A stretch of 64,000 bases of DNA, taken from the NCBI GenBank assembly GCA_017983675.1, contig JAGOAZ010000003.1:160719-224718 (forward strand), given 5' to 3'. This DNA is from Fluviicola sp. (GTDB lineage: Bacteria > Bacteroidota > Bacteroidia > Flavobacteriales_D > Crocinitomicaceae). The translations under genes and the position numbers were made by a program. Under the pieces are notes generated by a model. That model made no database searches. It was not told the DNA's origin and saw nothing but the letters and a program-made list of their open reading frames with translations. The stretch's first letter is position 1. Every line of letters begins with the position of its first letter. Below are positions 1-8,407 of this stretch, one piece after another.

Positions 1-531
1 GCATCATTTGTGTCAATTGGCGATGGACGTTATCAAGTTAGTAATTACCTTGGTGTAGTTGGTAGAAATTACACGATTTCTGTTCAAGTTGATGGTGAAA
101 TTTTTACAGCAAGTTGTGCGATGCCATCTACTGTTGTAATTGATTCCCTTTTCCAACAAAACTATTTGTTTGGTTCTGACACGATGTACGGCGTAATTCC
201 TGCACATTTTGATCCCGCAAACGAAAGCAATTATTACCAATTCAGAGTGGACATCAACAATAAACCATTTGAGCAAACCTTATTGTCTACCGATCAATAT
301 ACAAACGGAAACTTGGATGTTCAACCTTTGTTTTTACCAGTAAAACCTGGAGATGTTGTGCGTGTTGAAATGTTATCGATTACCAAACCTATTTGGTCGT
401 ATTTGAATCAACTTGCTTTAAATAATTCACAACAAACGACACCTGCTAATCCAATTTCTAATTTTAGTGGAGGTTGTTTGGGATATTTTAGCGCGCAAGG
501 TAGAGACATAAAGGCGTTTACAATCCAATAA
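1..531 (+). CDS. DUF4249 family lipoprotein, C-terminal part (5' end outside window)
   Basis: The frame is open from the first base, so the gene begins upstream. The 176 visible residues end with the pattern usual for DUF4249: an extracellular beta-rich domain with a YxLxVxxxGxxYTI strand, then AxCxMPxxVxID, a central NYYQFRVDIN segment and a terminal GCLGYFSAQG strand. In Bacteroidota these lipoproteins normally sit directly after a TonB-dependent receptor gene and are thought to act at the outer membrane with it. That neighbour would be to the left and is not visible. No substrate can be inferred. Confidence 0.75.
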   Translation, partial: ASFVSIGDGRYQVSNYLGVVGRNYTISVQVDGEIFTASCAMPSTVVIDSLFQQNYLFGSDTMYGVIPAHFDPANESNYYQFRVDINNKPFEQTLLSTDQYTNGNLDVQPLFLPVKPGDVVRVEMLSITKPIWSYLNQLALNNSQQTTPANPISNFSGGCLGYFSAQGRDIKAFTIQ

Positions 532-568
532 TCGCTTGTTATTTTGTCGCTATTTAAGTAGAAGTATG

Positions 569-576
569 TAACTTTA
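569..576 (+). promoter_or_regulatory. possible -7 element upstream of pyrF
   Basis: TAACTTTA matches the Bacteroidota -7 consensus TAnnTTTG at 7 of 8 positions. A TTG lies 22 nt upstream, slightly farther than usual. The start of pyrF is 18 nt downstream. This is a weak call. Confidence 0.3.
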
Positions 577-594
577 CCAACTTAAACAGTACCG

Positions 595-1419
595 ATGACA
601 AAACAGGAGTTAATTCAACAAATTCGAAATAAGCAATCATTTCTTTGCGTGGGTTTAGATACTGACTTGGATAAAATACCAGCCCATTTCTTGACCTTAG
701 AAGATCCTATTTTTGAATTCAATAAAGCAATTATTGATGCAACTGCTCCTTATTGCGTCGCGTACAAACCCAACATCGCTTTTTACGAGTGTTATGGTTC
801 GAAGGGATGGGAATCGTTGCGTAAAACTATTGAGTACATTCCGAAAGATTGTTTCATTATCGCAGATGCGAAACGAGGTGATATAGGAAACACGTCGACT
901 TATTACGCAAAAACTTTTTTTGAATACTTGAATTGTGATGCAGTAACAGTAGCGCCTTACATGGGTGAAGATTCGGTTACGCCTTTCCAAACATTCCCAA
1001 ACAATTGGGTGGTGTTATTAGCATTGACATCAAACAAAGGAGCACTTGATTTTCAATTAACCAAAGGTGAGAATGGTGACGAATTATACAAAACAGTATT
1101 GAAAAAGTCTTCTCAATGGGGAAGTGATGAAAACCTCATGTATGTGGTTGGTGCAACCCGCGCCGAAGGAATTGGCGAAGTACGAAAAATTGTTCCGAAC
1201 CACTTCTTTTTAGTTCCTGGAGTTGGAGCTCAAGGTGGAAGCTTGGAAGATGTTGTACACTATGGTTGGAACAATGATTGTGGCTTATTAGTCAATGCTT
1301 CTCGCTCAATTTTATATGCTTCAAACGGATCTGATTTTGCTGAAAAAGCAACTGAAGAGGCGAAAAGTTTGCAACAACAAATGGCCGAATTGTTACATCA
1401 AAAAGGCTTTGTTAAATGA
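595..1419 (+). CDS. pyrF: orotidine-5'-phosphate decarboxylase, type 2
   Basis: This enzyme decarboxylates OMP to UMP, the last step of de novo pyrimidine synthesis, in the cytoplasm. The 274-aa length and N-terminal [13 protein letters not shown] are those of the type 2 (PyrF-II) subfamily, longer than the about 230-aa type 1 enzymes. The catalytic [11 protein letters not shown] motif is at residues 91-101, with the Asp-Lys-Asp array at D91, K93 and D96. A phosphate-binding PGVGAQGG loop follows near residue 210. The stop overlaps the mtnB start by 4 bp (ATGA), so translation is probably coupled to the methionine-salvage genes, an uncommon partner for pyrF. Confidence 0.95.
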   Translation: MTKQELIQQIRNKQSFLCVGLDTDLDKIPAHFLTLEDPIFEFNKAIIDATAPYCVAYKPNIAFYECYGSKGWESLRKTIEYIPKDCFIIADAKRGDIGNTSTYYAKTFFEYLNCDAVTVAPYMGEDSVTPFQTFPNNWVVLLALTSNKGALDFQLTKGENGDELYKTVLKKSSQWGSDENLMYVVGATRAEGIGEVRKIVPNHFFLVPGVGAQGGSLEDVVHYGWNNDCGLLVNASRSILYASNGSDFAEKATEEAKSLQQQMAELLHQKGFVK

Positions 1420-2027
1420 ACAGTCCAGCTCAAATGAAAGCTGAATTAGCTGCCGTTATTCGCGCGTATCATGCGAAAGGTTGGTCGCCAGCAACGTCTA
1501 CCAACTACTCGTTTCGATTAGCGAATGATCCGACAACCATTTACGTTTCACGTTCTGGCATCGATAAATCCCAGTTTTCGGAAAGCGATTTCATGGAAGT
1601 AGATCTACAAGGTCTTCCAAAATCAGGCTTTGAAAACATAAAACCATCTGCTGAAACATTGATACACTGTGCACTTTATACACTTTACCCTGCAATGAAT
1701 TGTATACTTCACAGTCATTCTGTTTATGCAGTTTTACATTCAGCTATTCAGCCAACACAGGTGTCGTTGGAAGGATACGAAGTATTGAAAGGCTACGAAG
1801 GAATTAAATCACATGATGTGAGAGTTGAGTTACCGATTTTCGATAATTCACAAGACATGAATGCCTTTTGTGAAGCGTTAATAGCGCATAAAGACCGCTT
1901 AACTGTTCCAGCTTTTATCATGCGTAAACATGGAACGTATGCGTGGGGTGAAAACTTATTCGCAGCAAAACGTCACCTTGAAACAACAGAATATTTATTG
2001 GAAGTTGAGTGGTTATTAAAAAAATAA
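1416..2027 (+). CDS. mtnB: methylthioribulose-1-phosphate dehydratase
   Basis: MtnB dehydrates methylthioribulose-1-phosphate to the diketo-methylthiopentyl phosphate in the methionine salvage pathway. It belongs to the class II aldolase/adducin fold. The zinc ligands are visible as the HSH motif in [13 protein letters not shown] (about residue 100) and the distal His of [10 protein letters not shown] (about residue 172). The 203-aa length is normal. The start overlaps the pyrF stop, and mtnD, mtnC and mtnA follow with short gaps, which supports MtnB rather than another class II aldolase such as fuculose-phosphate aldolase. Confidence 0.9.
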   Translation: MNSPAQMKAELAAVIRAYHAKGWSPATSTNYSFRLANDPTTIYVSRSGIDKSQFSESDFMEVDLQGLPKSGFENIKPSAETLIHCALYTLYPAMNCILHSHSVYAVLHSAIQPTQVSLEGYEVLKGYEGIKSHDVRVELPIFDNSQDMNAFCEALIAHKDRLTVPAFIMRKHGTYAWGENLFAAKRHLETTEYLLEVEWLLKK

Positions 2028-2055
2028 CGCTTGTTCATTCATAAGAGAAAAAATC

Positions 2056-2592
2056 ATGGCTATTTTATCCATTCCCGATCAACAGTTTACAGAAAAAGAT
2101 CCTGCAAAAATCAAAGCGTTTTTTAATGAAAGAGATTTGTTTTTTGATCAATGGGAGGCGGATGTTCATTTTTCAGATTCAGCAACTCCTGATGAAATTT
2201 TAGCAGCGTATAAAAAAGACCTTGATCCTTTTATGCAAGCAGGAGGTTATCAAACCGCTGATGTCATAACCATTAATCACTTGACTGAAAATTACGAAGC
2301 AATTCGCGCAAAATTTTTAGCGGAACACACACATTCAGAAGATGAAATTCGCTTTTTTGTTGATGGAAAAGGTTTGTTTTGGTTTCACATGGAAGGACAG
2401 CCCATCTTCAATTTATTGTGTGAAAAAGGCGATTTAATTTCAGTGCCAGCTGGAACAAAACATTGGTTTGATGCAGGAGAATTCAATCCTTTCGTCAAAG
2501 CAATTCGTATTTTTATTGACATGAGTGGTTGGGTTCCGGAGTATACCAATGCAGGAACCGAGAAAAACTATATCGATTTTAAACCTGAATAG
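2056..2592 (+). CDS. mtnD: acireductone dioxygenase
   Basis: This cupin metalloenzyme oxidises acireductone. The Fe form gives the 2-keto acid precursor of methionine plus formate; the Ni form is off-pathway and releases CO. The metal ligands are H91, H93 and E97 in the HTHSEDE motif, plus H136 in PAGTKHWFD, exactly the family set. The 178 aa are full length. The sequence does not show which metal is used in vivo. It is the second salvage gene of the operon, 28 nt after mtnB and 8 nt before mtnC. Confidence 0.95.
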   Translation: MAILSIPDQQFTEKDPAKIKAFFNERDLFFDQWEADVHFSDSATPDEILAAYKKDLDPFMQAGGYQTADVITINHLTENYEAIRAKFLAEHTHSEDEIRFFVDGKGLFWFHMEGQPIFNLLCEKGDLISVPAGTKHWFDAGEFNPFVKAIRIFIDMSGWVPEYTNAGTEKNYIDFKPE

Positions 2593-2600
2593 TTCAACAG

Positions 2601-3296
2601 ATGAAGCTAAAAAAACCACAAGTTATTTTAACGGATATTGAAGGAACAACAACTGCAATCACTTTTGTTGCGGACGAATTATTCCCATATTTCAGAGCAA
2701 ATATCAACGATTTATTGGACTTAAAAAGTAATCCAATAGTCAAAGAAGCGTTTGAATCAACAGTTGAATTAGCATTATCAGAAGACAATCAAACGATTCA
2801 ATCGGACGAAGAAATCTGTGCGACTTTGCACCGATGGAGTGTGGAAGATAGAAAAATTACACCGTTAAAAACGGTTCAAGGTGTTTTGTGGGAAAAAGGG
2901 TACAAAGATGGAGTGTTGAAAGGACACGTCTACCAAGATGTTGCCCCAACGCTCACCAACTGGAAAAATAATGACATCACTTTGGCTGTGTTTTCATCTG
3001 GTTCAATTGCTGCTCAAAAATTGTTATTCGGTTATAGTACTGAGGGAGATTTAACGCCACTTTTTTCTGCTTATTTTGATACTACTACGGGTGGTAAAAA
3101 AGAGACATCGACCTATAGTAAAATCGCCCAACAACTCGCAATAGAACCCCAAGATATTTTGTTCTTGTCAGATATTCCAGCTGAATTAATTGCTGCAAAA
3201 GATGCAGGTTTTCAAACGATTCAATTGGTGCGACCAGGAACAATTAAAGCTTGGGAAAATGCAGTAGCAACATTTGATCAAATTCAATTTATATAA
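2601..3296 (+). CDS. mtnC: enolase-phosphatase E1
   Basis: MtnC is a HAD-superfamily enzyme that enolises and dephosphorylates the diketo-methylthiopentyl phosphate to acireductone, the MtnD substrate. HAD motif I is VILTDIEGTT with D12 and E14. The DxE form, in place of DxD, is the mark of enolase-phosphatases. Motif II is in VFSSGS (about residue 133) and motif III/IV in LFLSDIPAEL (about 193-202). The 231-aa length fits. It starts 8 nt after mtnD and ends 9 nt before mtnA. Confidence 0.93.
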   Translation: MKLKKPQVILTDIEGTTTAITFVADELFPYFRANINDLLDLKSNPIVKEAFESTVELALSEDNQTIQSDEEICATLHRWSVEDRKITPLKTVQGVLWEKGYKDGVLKGHVYQDVAPTLTNWKNNDITLAVFSSGSIAAQKLLFGYSTEGDLTPLFSAYFDTTTGGKKETSTYSKIAQQLAIEPQDILFLSDIPAELIAAKDAGFQTIQLVRPGTIKAWENAVATFDQIQFI

Positions 3297-3305
3297 TTCA
3301 ATTTC

Positions 3306-4394
3306 ATGAGCGCTTTTAGAACTATTTGGACAACATCAGATAATTATGTGGAAGTAATTGACCAACGCTTTTTACCACATGAATGGGTTGTCGTAAAATT
3401 GACAACTTATCAAGAAGCTGAAAAAGCAATCAAAGAAATGATTGTGCGTGGTGCACCGCTAATTGGCGCAACAGCAGCGTATGGTATTTATTTGGCGGCT
3501 CGTGAACAACAAGAAAAAGCATTGCCGTTTTCAGAAATGGAAGCTGCATTTAAAGCGTTACGTGCTTCACGACCAACTGCTGTCAATTTGTTTTGGGCAT
3601 TGGATCGCATGGAGAAAGCTTTAGCAAACGCGACTGATGTGGTTGCTACTGCTTGGGAAGAAGCGGGACGAATTGTCGAAGATGACGTGGAAACTTGCCG
3701 CATGATTGGCGTTCATGGTTTACCAATCATTGAAGCGCTTGCTGCTAAGAAAAACGGAGAACCAGTAAATATTTTAACACATTGCAATGCCGGAATGTTG
3801 GGTTGTATTGAATGGGGAACAATTTCTTCACCCATATATCAAGCTGTTCAAAAAGGAATTCCGGTTCATGTTTGGGTAGATGAAACACGACCTCGTAACC
3901 AAGGAGCAAACCTTACAGCATACGAATTAACACGCCACAATGTACCACATACCTTGATTGTGGATAATACAGGTGGTCACTTAATGCAACACGGAATGGT
4001 TGACATGTGTATTGTTGGAACAGACAGAACAACGCGTCAAGGTGATGTAGCAAATAAAATCGGAACGTATTTGAAAGCATTGGCTGCAAATGACAATCAC
4101 ATTCCTTTTTATGTTGCTTTGCCTTCCACAACATTGGATTGGACCATTAATGATGGCTTGAAAGAAATCCCCATAGAAGAGCGCAATCAAAACGAAGTGC
4201 GGTATGTAGTTGGAAAAAGTAAAGCTTCTGGAAAAATGGATGAAGTATTGATTTGTCCAGAAACAACCAGAGCGGCAAATTATGGTTTTGATGTCACTCC
4301 AGCTCGTTTGGTAACAGCTTTGATTACTGAAAGAGGTGTTTGTGCTGCATCGGAAGAAGGGTTGTTACAACTATTTCCAGAACAAAAACAATAA
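3306..4394 (+). CDS. mtnA: S-methyl-5-thioribose-1-phosphate isomerase
   Basis: MtnA isomerises methylthioribose-1-phosphate to methylthioribulose-1-phosphate, feeding MtnB. It belongs to the eIF2B-related family. The RGAPLIGATAAYG motif is at 49-60, the catalytic Cys is C160 in THCNAGMLGC, and the catalytic Asp is D240 in GTDRTT, the same numbers as in the Bacillus subtilis enzyme. Length is 362 aa. It closes the salvage set. Neither a methylthioribose kinase (mtnK) nor a methylthioadenosine phosphorylase (mtnP) is in the window, so the substrate must come from an enzyme encoded elsewhere. Confidence 0.95.
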   Translation: MSAFRTIWTTSDNYVEVIDQRFLPHEWVVVKLTTYQEAEKAIKEMIVRGAPLIGATAAYGIYLAAREQQEKALPFSEMEAAFKALRASRPTAVNLFWALDRMEKALANATDVVATAWEEAGRIVEDDVETCRMIGVHGLPIIEALAAKKNGEPVNILTHCNAGMLGCIEWGTISSPIYQAVQKGIPVHVWVDETRPRNQGANLTAYELTRHNVPHTLIVDNTGGHLMQHGMVDMCIVGTDRTTRQGDVANKIGTYLKALAANDNHIPFYVALPSTTLDWTINDGLKEIPIEERNQNEVRYVVGKSKASGKMDEVLICPETTRAANYGFDVTPARLVTALITERGVCAASEEGLLQLFPEQKQ

Positions 4395-4403
4395 TCCTAC
4401 ATC

Positions 4404-5414
4404 ATGAGAAAAAAGGTCAATTTACTCATTCTATGCTGTATAGCAATTGGCTTTTTTTATTTATTTTTTTCAAGTAAAAAGCAACACGAGGATACAACTT
4501 CTGATCAGCCTCAAACGTCGTCAATTCCTGTTCTTGAAAAACCGACTGTAGCTGAAACAAAAAAAGATACAATTATCATTTCTGAGGAAGTCAGCACGGA
4601 TGGATTGGAGATTCCTGCTCATGCTGGTCAACGATTGACGCGTCATTTTGCTTATACCTTGTTATATAATGAAAAGCACGAACAAGCAGCCTGGGTTGCT
4701 TATCAATTAACTAAAAAGGAGACAATCCGCGTTTACGAACGGTCGAATGATTTCAACGAAGATCCACTCATTGCATCAGGCAGCGCAACAGATTTTGATT
4801 ACAAACGCTCTGGATATGACCGCGGACATCTAGCGCCAGCAGCCGATATGGGCTGGTCGGCAACAGCCATGAGAGAATCGTTTTTTTATAGCAATATGAG
4901 TCCCCAAGATCCAGGGTTCAATCGTGGTATTTGGAAACGTTTGGAAGAACAAGTGCGCGATTGGGCATGGGAAAATGAGGTTATTTATGTCGTAACTGGT
5001 CCAGTACTCACTTCCAATTTACCTAATATAGGAAGTAATGGTGTTTCTATTCCTTCGTATTATTACAAAGTAATTTTAGATTATTCGCAACCTTCTGTGA
5101 AAGCGATTGCTTTTCTCCTACCAAATCAATCATCAACAGCTGGAATTCAAACGTATGTTGTTTCGATTAATGAAATAGAAAAACTGACTGGAATAGATTT
5201 CTTCCCAACATTGCCTGACCTGCAAGAAGAGCAATTAGAAAATCAGCAATGTGAAGCTTGTTGGACGTGGAATGTATACAAAACACGAACGAAAAGAAGT
5301 GCTTCACATGCATCAACAAGTGCAGCAGTTCAATGTTCCGGAATGACGAAAAAAGGAAACCGTTGTAAACGAAAAACAACTGATCCAAGTGGTCGTTGTT
5401 ACCAACATCAATGA
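4404..5414 (+). CDS. membrane-anchored DNA/RNA non-specific endonuclease with C-terminal Cys/His tail
   Basis: A hydrophobic segment at residues 5-24 is a signal anchor. Residues 75-275 form a beta-beta-alpha-metal nuclease of the NucA/Serratia type. The catalytic motif DRGHLAPAADM is at 139-149 (general base H142), followed by NMSPQDPGFNRGIWKRLEE, where N173 and E181 are the expected Mg-site residues. The last about 30 residues carry a short cysteine/histidine module (CSGMTKKGNRCKR...CYQH), probably a zinc-binding tail, seen on other Bacteroidota secreted nucleases. It probably acts outside the cytoplasmic membrane, in nucleic-acid scavenging or defence, but no immunity gene is adjacent. It starts 9 nt after mtnA. 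Confidence 0.88.
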   Translation: MRKKVNLLILCCIAIGFFYLFFSSKKQHEDTTSDQPQTSSIPVLEKPTVAETKKDTIIISEEVSTDGLEIPAHAGQRLTRHFAYTLLYNEKHEQAAWVAYQLTKKETIRVYERSNDFNEDPLIASGSATDFDYKRSGYDRGHLAPAADMGWSATAMRESFFYSNMSPQDPGFNRGIWKRLEEQVRDWAWENEVIYVVTGPVLTSNLPNIGSNGVSIPSYYYKVILDYSQPSVKAIAFLLPNQSSTAGIQTYVVSINEIEKLTGIDFFPTLPDLQEEQLENQQCEACWTWNVYKTRTKRSASHASTSAAVQCSGMTKKGNRCKRKTTDPSGRCYQHQ

Positions 5415-5415
5415 G

Positions 5416-5793
5416 ATGAAAAACGAGATCGACAATTACATTGAAGCTTGTCCATTGATTGCACAAGATCATTTAGTGACCATTCGCAAAGTCATCGCTT
5501 CAGTTGTTCCGGAAGCACAAGAATGTATTAGTTATAAAATGCCAGCGTTTAAACAAAATGGAATTCTTGTTTATTTTGCAGCAAATAAAAATCATTTGGG
5601 ATTTTACCCAACAGGAGCAGGGGTTGCCGCATTTGAAAAACAATTGACTGGATTCTCTTTTTCAAAAGGAGCAATTCAATTTCCATACGATAAACCTCTT
5701 CCTATCGAATTAATTCGTGAAATTGTTGCATACAGACAACAAGTTGATGCAGCAAAAAATAAAGGAAAAAAGTCAACTAAAAAGGAACAGTAG
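5416..5793 (+). CDS. DUF1801 (YdhG-like) family protein
   Basis: The 125-aa product has the DUF1801 pattern: IRKVIASVVPEAQECISYKMPAF, then a YFAANKNHLGFYP strand and FSKGAIQFPYDKPLP near the end. The family includes YdhG/Fra, a frataxin-like iron protein of Bacillus, but most members are uncharacterised and no metal role can be claimed here. I chose the ATG one base after the nuclease stop; a GTG 27 bp upstream is in frame but inside the nuclease gene. The lysine-rich tail is low complexity. Confidence 0.75.
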   Translation: MKNEIDNYIEACPLIAQDHLVTIRKVIASVVPEAQECISYKMPAFKQNGILVYFAANKNHLGFYPTGAGVAAFEKQLTGFSFSKGAIQFPYDKPLPIELIREIVAYRQQVDAAKNKGKKSTKKEQ

Positions 5794-5794
5794 T

Positions 5795-6244
5795 TTAGTC
5801 TATTGTATCGCTTTTTATCACATTTCTGTAAATGTGACTGCTGAAAATATGACGACGAGCATAACGTTCTTGAGAAGGAGCTTGCGTCAATTTTTTGTAG
5901 TGGTTATTTGATACACCAAAAAATTCATACACAGATCCATTTTGAAAAGTAACTTTCAAGGTCAAACCTTTGTAATGAAAGTCAGCAATCATGGAAGAAG
6001 TGATTGTCTCCGTGAAAATTGGCAACTCTTGTTCTTTTGTCTCAGGAGCGATGCTCACTAGAAAATGATATGCATCGATAATTTCTGTACTTTTCATTTC
6101 AGCTTCTTCTTTCAATGGATCACCGTCTTGAAACTTATCAGGATGCCATTCTTTTACCAATTTACGGTATGTTTTCTTTAAATCGGATAGGGTGATTGCT
6201 TCTTCTACTTGAAACAATTTTTTGTATTGTGCTACTCTTTTCAT
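5795..6244 (-). CDS. DnaJ-domain protein with C-terminal KTSC domain
   Basis: Residues 5-65 are a J domain containing the HPD signature in KEWHPDKF. Such domains stimulate Hsp70 ATPases. Residues 78-148 match the KTSC domain: a TSSMIADFHYKG start, TLKVTFQNGSVYEFFGV, and then Y..L..APS with a terminal YRNV. KTSC is named after the C-terminus of lysyl-tRNA synthetases and has no settled role. The glycine/phenylalanine and substrate-binding regions of full DnaJ are absent, so this is a specialised co-chaperone at most. It lies 15 nt downstream of the helicase on the same strand and is probably co-transcribed. Confidence 0.75.
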   Translation of the reverse strand: MKRVAQYKKLFQVEEAITLSDLKKTYRKLVKEWHPDKFQDGDPLKEEAEMKSTEIIDAYHFLVSIAPETKEQELPIFTETITSSMIADFHYKGLTLKVTFQNGSVYEFFGVSNNHYKKLTQAPSQERYARRHIFSSHIYRNVIKSDTID

Positions 6245-6259
6245 GCTAATTTATTGGGA

Positions 6260-7402
6260 TTAATAACCAGTCAGTTGCAAATCGTCTGCATCTGTTATGG
6301 GCACTTGTTTTCCCATTTTTTTTTGAATTATTTTAAAATGATGTTCATCTTCTGGTTGAACAAAAGTGATGGCTTCACCTGTTGCATCAGCTCTTCCTGT
6401 TCGTCCAATTCGGTGAACGTAATCTTTTGGTGAACGAGGCAATTCATAATTGATAACAAACGGCAAAAATTCGATGTCAATACCACGAGAAATCAAATCG
6501 GTTGCCACTAAAACAGGTGTGCGTCCAAGTTTAAAGTTTTCTAATGACTTGGTTCGAGCGTCTTGGCTTTTCTTACTATGTATAGCAACGGCATTGATTT
6601 TATTCTTTCTCAATTTCTCGACAACAGCATCCGCTCGAAATGTGGAACTAACGAAAATCAAAACTTGCTTCATCTCTTTCGTTTTGATCAAGTAGCGCAA
6701 CAGCGGACCTTTTTTCACTTCGCTTACAGCATATGCTGATTGAATGATTTGATCGATTCCTGATTCTTCTTTTTCAACTTTTACAACTATTGGATCATGT
6801 AATAAAAGCATTGTTACATCAGAAACCTGTTCGTTTAGCGTTGCTGAAAACAATAAGTTTTGTCTCTTTTTAGGGAGCAAGTCAACAATTTTCTGCATTT
6901 CCTCTTGGAAACCAAGGTTCAATAATTTGTCAGCTTCATCGAGCACCAATGTTTTCGTTTCCGATAAATTGACGGCATTTGACGCTACTAACTCAATCAA
7001 TCTTCCAGGAGTTGCAACCAAGATAGAGGTACCCATCAACGCTTTCATTTGCGGATTAATTGAAACACCACCGTAAACAGCAAGCACTTTTGGTTGAGTA
7101 GGTATCGCGCGCGAAAATTGTTTGAAAACATCGCTTACTTGCACCGCTAATTCACGAGTCGGAACAAGAACTAAGACCTGAACATGTCTATTTTTTCCAG
7201 TTTTATTTGCTGCAAGTTGCGATAAAATCGGCAATACATAGCTTGCTGTTTTACCAGAACCAGTAGGTGCTATCCCTAACACATCTTTTTTAGTGAGTAT
7301 AGCTGGAATAGCTTGTTCCTGAATAGGAGTAGGCGATTCGTACTTCAAATCGGTTAAAACTGGAAGTAACGAAGAAAGTAAACCGAACGAAGAAAACGAC
7401 AT
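6260..7402 (-). CDS. DEAD-box ATP-dependent RNA helicase
   Basis: The 380-aa protein has all helicase motifs in order: Q motif PTPIQEQAIP (25-34), motif I APTGSGKT (45-52), PTRELA (81-86), TPGRL (131-135), DEAD (155-158), SAT (186-188), ATDLISRGID and HRIGRTGR. It unwinds short RNA duplexes; the RhlE-like small core suggests ribosome assembly or RNA decay. I chose the ATG at 7402 because the Q-motif region follows at the usual distance and a -7 box lies 20 nt upstream. An in-frame ATG at 7585 would add 61 unrelated residues and cross the promoter. Confidence 0.92.
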   Translation of the reverse strand: MSFSSFGLLSSLLPVLTDLKYESPTPIQEQAIPAILTKKDVLGIAPTGSGKTASYVLPILSQLAANKTGKNRHVQVLVLVPTRELAVQVSDVFKQFSRAIPTQPKVLAVYGGVSINPQMKALMGTSILVATPGRLIELVASNAVNLSETKTLVLDEADKLLNLGFQEEMQKIVDLLPKKRQNLLFSATLNEQVSDVTMLLLHDPIVVKVEKEESGIDQIIQSAYAVSEVKKGPLLRYLIKTKEMKQVLIFVSSTFRADAVVEKLRKNKINAVAIHSKKSQDARTKSLENFKLGRTPVLVATDLISRGIDIEFLPFVINYELPRSPKDYVHRIGRTGRADATGEAITFVQPEDEHHFKIIQKKMGKQVPITDADDLQLTGY

Positions 7403-7421
7403 ATTTGTTGGAATCAAGGTG

Positions 7422-7429
7422 CAAAAGTA
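7422..7429 (-). promoter_or_regulatory. -7 element of the helicase/DnaJ-KTSC operon
   Basis: On the minus strand TACTTTTG matches the consensus TAnnTTTG fully and lies 20 nt before the helicase ATG. No convincing -33 TTG is present at the normal distance. Confidence 0.5.
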
Positions 7430-7518
7430 CGGATAAAATAAAGAAGGTGTATTTAGGAGCATTTTTGAAGTAATTCTTTTTGAGATTTTCTTCATTTTTT
7501 TGACAATCCATTTTGACA

Positions 7519-7545
7519 ATCTCAACTTTTCACGTAACTTAAAGT
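7519..7545. repeat. 27-bp direct repeat, left copy
   Basis: The stretch beginning ATCTCAACTTTTCACGTA and ending CTTAAAGT recurs in the same orientation at 8408-8434 with one mismatch (A to T). The two copies bracket the RAYT gene, 889 bp apart start to start. They could be a duplicated target, an ancestral promoter-proximal sequence copied by the insertion, or element ends. Confidence 0.85.
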
Positions 7546-7590
7546 AAAAAAGATGCTTCAAACAAGAAACTTTAAGTCGCAACAAGCTAC

Positions 7591-7615
7591 TTTGACAAAG
7601 TTAAACTTTGTCAAA
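7591..7615. repeat. 25-bp palindrome upstream of the RAYT
   Basis: TTTGACAAAGTT and AACTTTGTCAAA are exact reverse complements separated by one A, so the DNA is a 12-bp inverted repeat able to form a hairpin. It lies 87 bp before the transposase start. RAYT enzymes recognise imperfect palindromic REP hairpins, so this is a candidate substrate. A dimeric regulator site is the alternative. Confidence 0.75.
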
Positions 7616-7701
7616 ATTCCAAAGTTCCAGTCCAGTAAGTTGTTTGATGCTTTTTTACTTCGTGCATCTGAAAGTAAATTACTACGTAAATTAAAATAAC
7701 C

Positions 7702-8289
7702 ATGGATATCAGAAATGAACTACTAGAACCAAACTGTTTTTACCACATTTTTAATAGGGGAATAAACGGTATGCGAATTTTCGATAGTGAAGAAAATTAC
7801 CACTTTTTTTTACGTAAATTCGATCAATACTTAGCTGAAGTATGCGAAATTTACGCGTATTGCCTCATGCCAAATCATTTTCATTTTTTAATCAAAGTCA
7901 AGTCAGATGATGTGATTAATAATTTTTTATTGAAACAAAACAACTTGAAGACTATTAAGTCAGGTTTACATGCGCCTACTAATATTGTCAGTAAGCAATT
8001 AGGGAAATTCATTAGTAGTTACAGTCAGGCTTACAACAAAGTGAAAAAAAGACATGGACCATTGTTAGAATCACCTTTCAAACGAATCAAAGTTTCGACA
8101 GGTCAATATTTAATCAATCTTATCAGGTACATTCACTTAAACCCATTGGAGTTGAATCAGAAAATTGACCAATATAAATTCTCTTCCTATCGTGCAATTC
8201 TCATCGAAAAAAACAGCTACGTTGACCGCGAGAAAGTACTTGATGTCTTTGATGGTGAAGAAAACTTCATTTTTTGTCACAAGAGTTAG
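7702..8289 (+). CDS. REP-associated tyrosine transposase (RAYT, Y1_Tnp family)
   Basis: The 195-aa protein is a single-domain HUH endonuclease of the TnpA-REP type. The FYHIFNRG motif is near the N-terminus, the metal-binding HUH pair is H59-F60-H61 in MPNHFHFLIK, and the nucleophilic tyrosine is expected in SYSQAYNK (Y107 or Y111), followed by GPLLESPFKRIKV and the RYIHLNPLE helix. RAYTs cut and join single-stranded DNA at REP palindromes and are usually single-copy domesticated genes rather than selfish elements. A palindrome and 27-bp direct repeats surround the gene. The reading frame is intact. Confidence 0.88.
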   Translation: MDIRNELLEPNCFYHIFNRGINGMRIFDSEENYHFFLRKFDQYLAEVCEIYAYCLMPNHFHFLIKVKSDDVINNFLLKQNNLKTIKSGLHAPTNIVSKQLGKFISSYSQAYNKVKKRHGPLLESPFKRIKVSTGQYLINLIRYIHLNPLELNQKIDQYKFSSYRAILIEKNSYVDREKVLDVFDGEENFIFCHKS

Positions 8290-8407
8290 GATAGTATGAA
8301 GTTGTAATTAAAAGTAAAAATGGAATATAGAGTGAAAGCTTTTCAATTTGAATTAAAAAAATATGTCGAAACTTTCAGAACAAGAAAAAACAGGAATCGC
8401 TTTTTTT

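Larger units (their letters stand above)
7403..7701. other. 299-bp non-coding region before the RAYT gene
   Basis: No credible gene is present. The region holds the helicase promoter on the minus strand, one copy of a 27-bp direct repeat (7519-7545), a 25-bp palindrome (7591-7615) and a weaker GATGC...GCATC inverted pair near 7648-7670. It is very AT-rich. Confidence 0.6.

Noticed and set aside
4404-5414. Nuclease as part of a toxin-immunity or defence system
   Set aside because: There is no polymorphic-toxin leader, no adjacent immunity gene and no defence genes nearby; a secreted scavenging nuclease is simpler.
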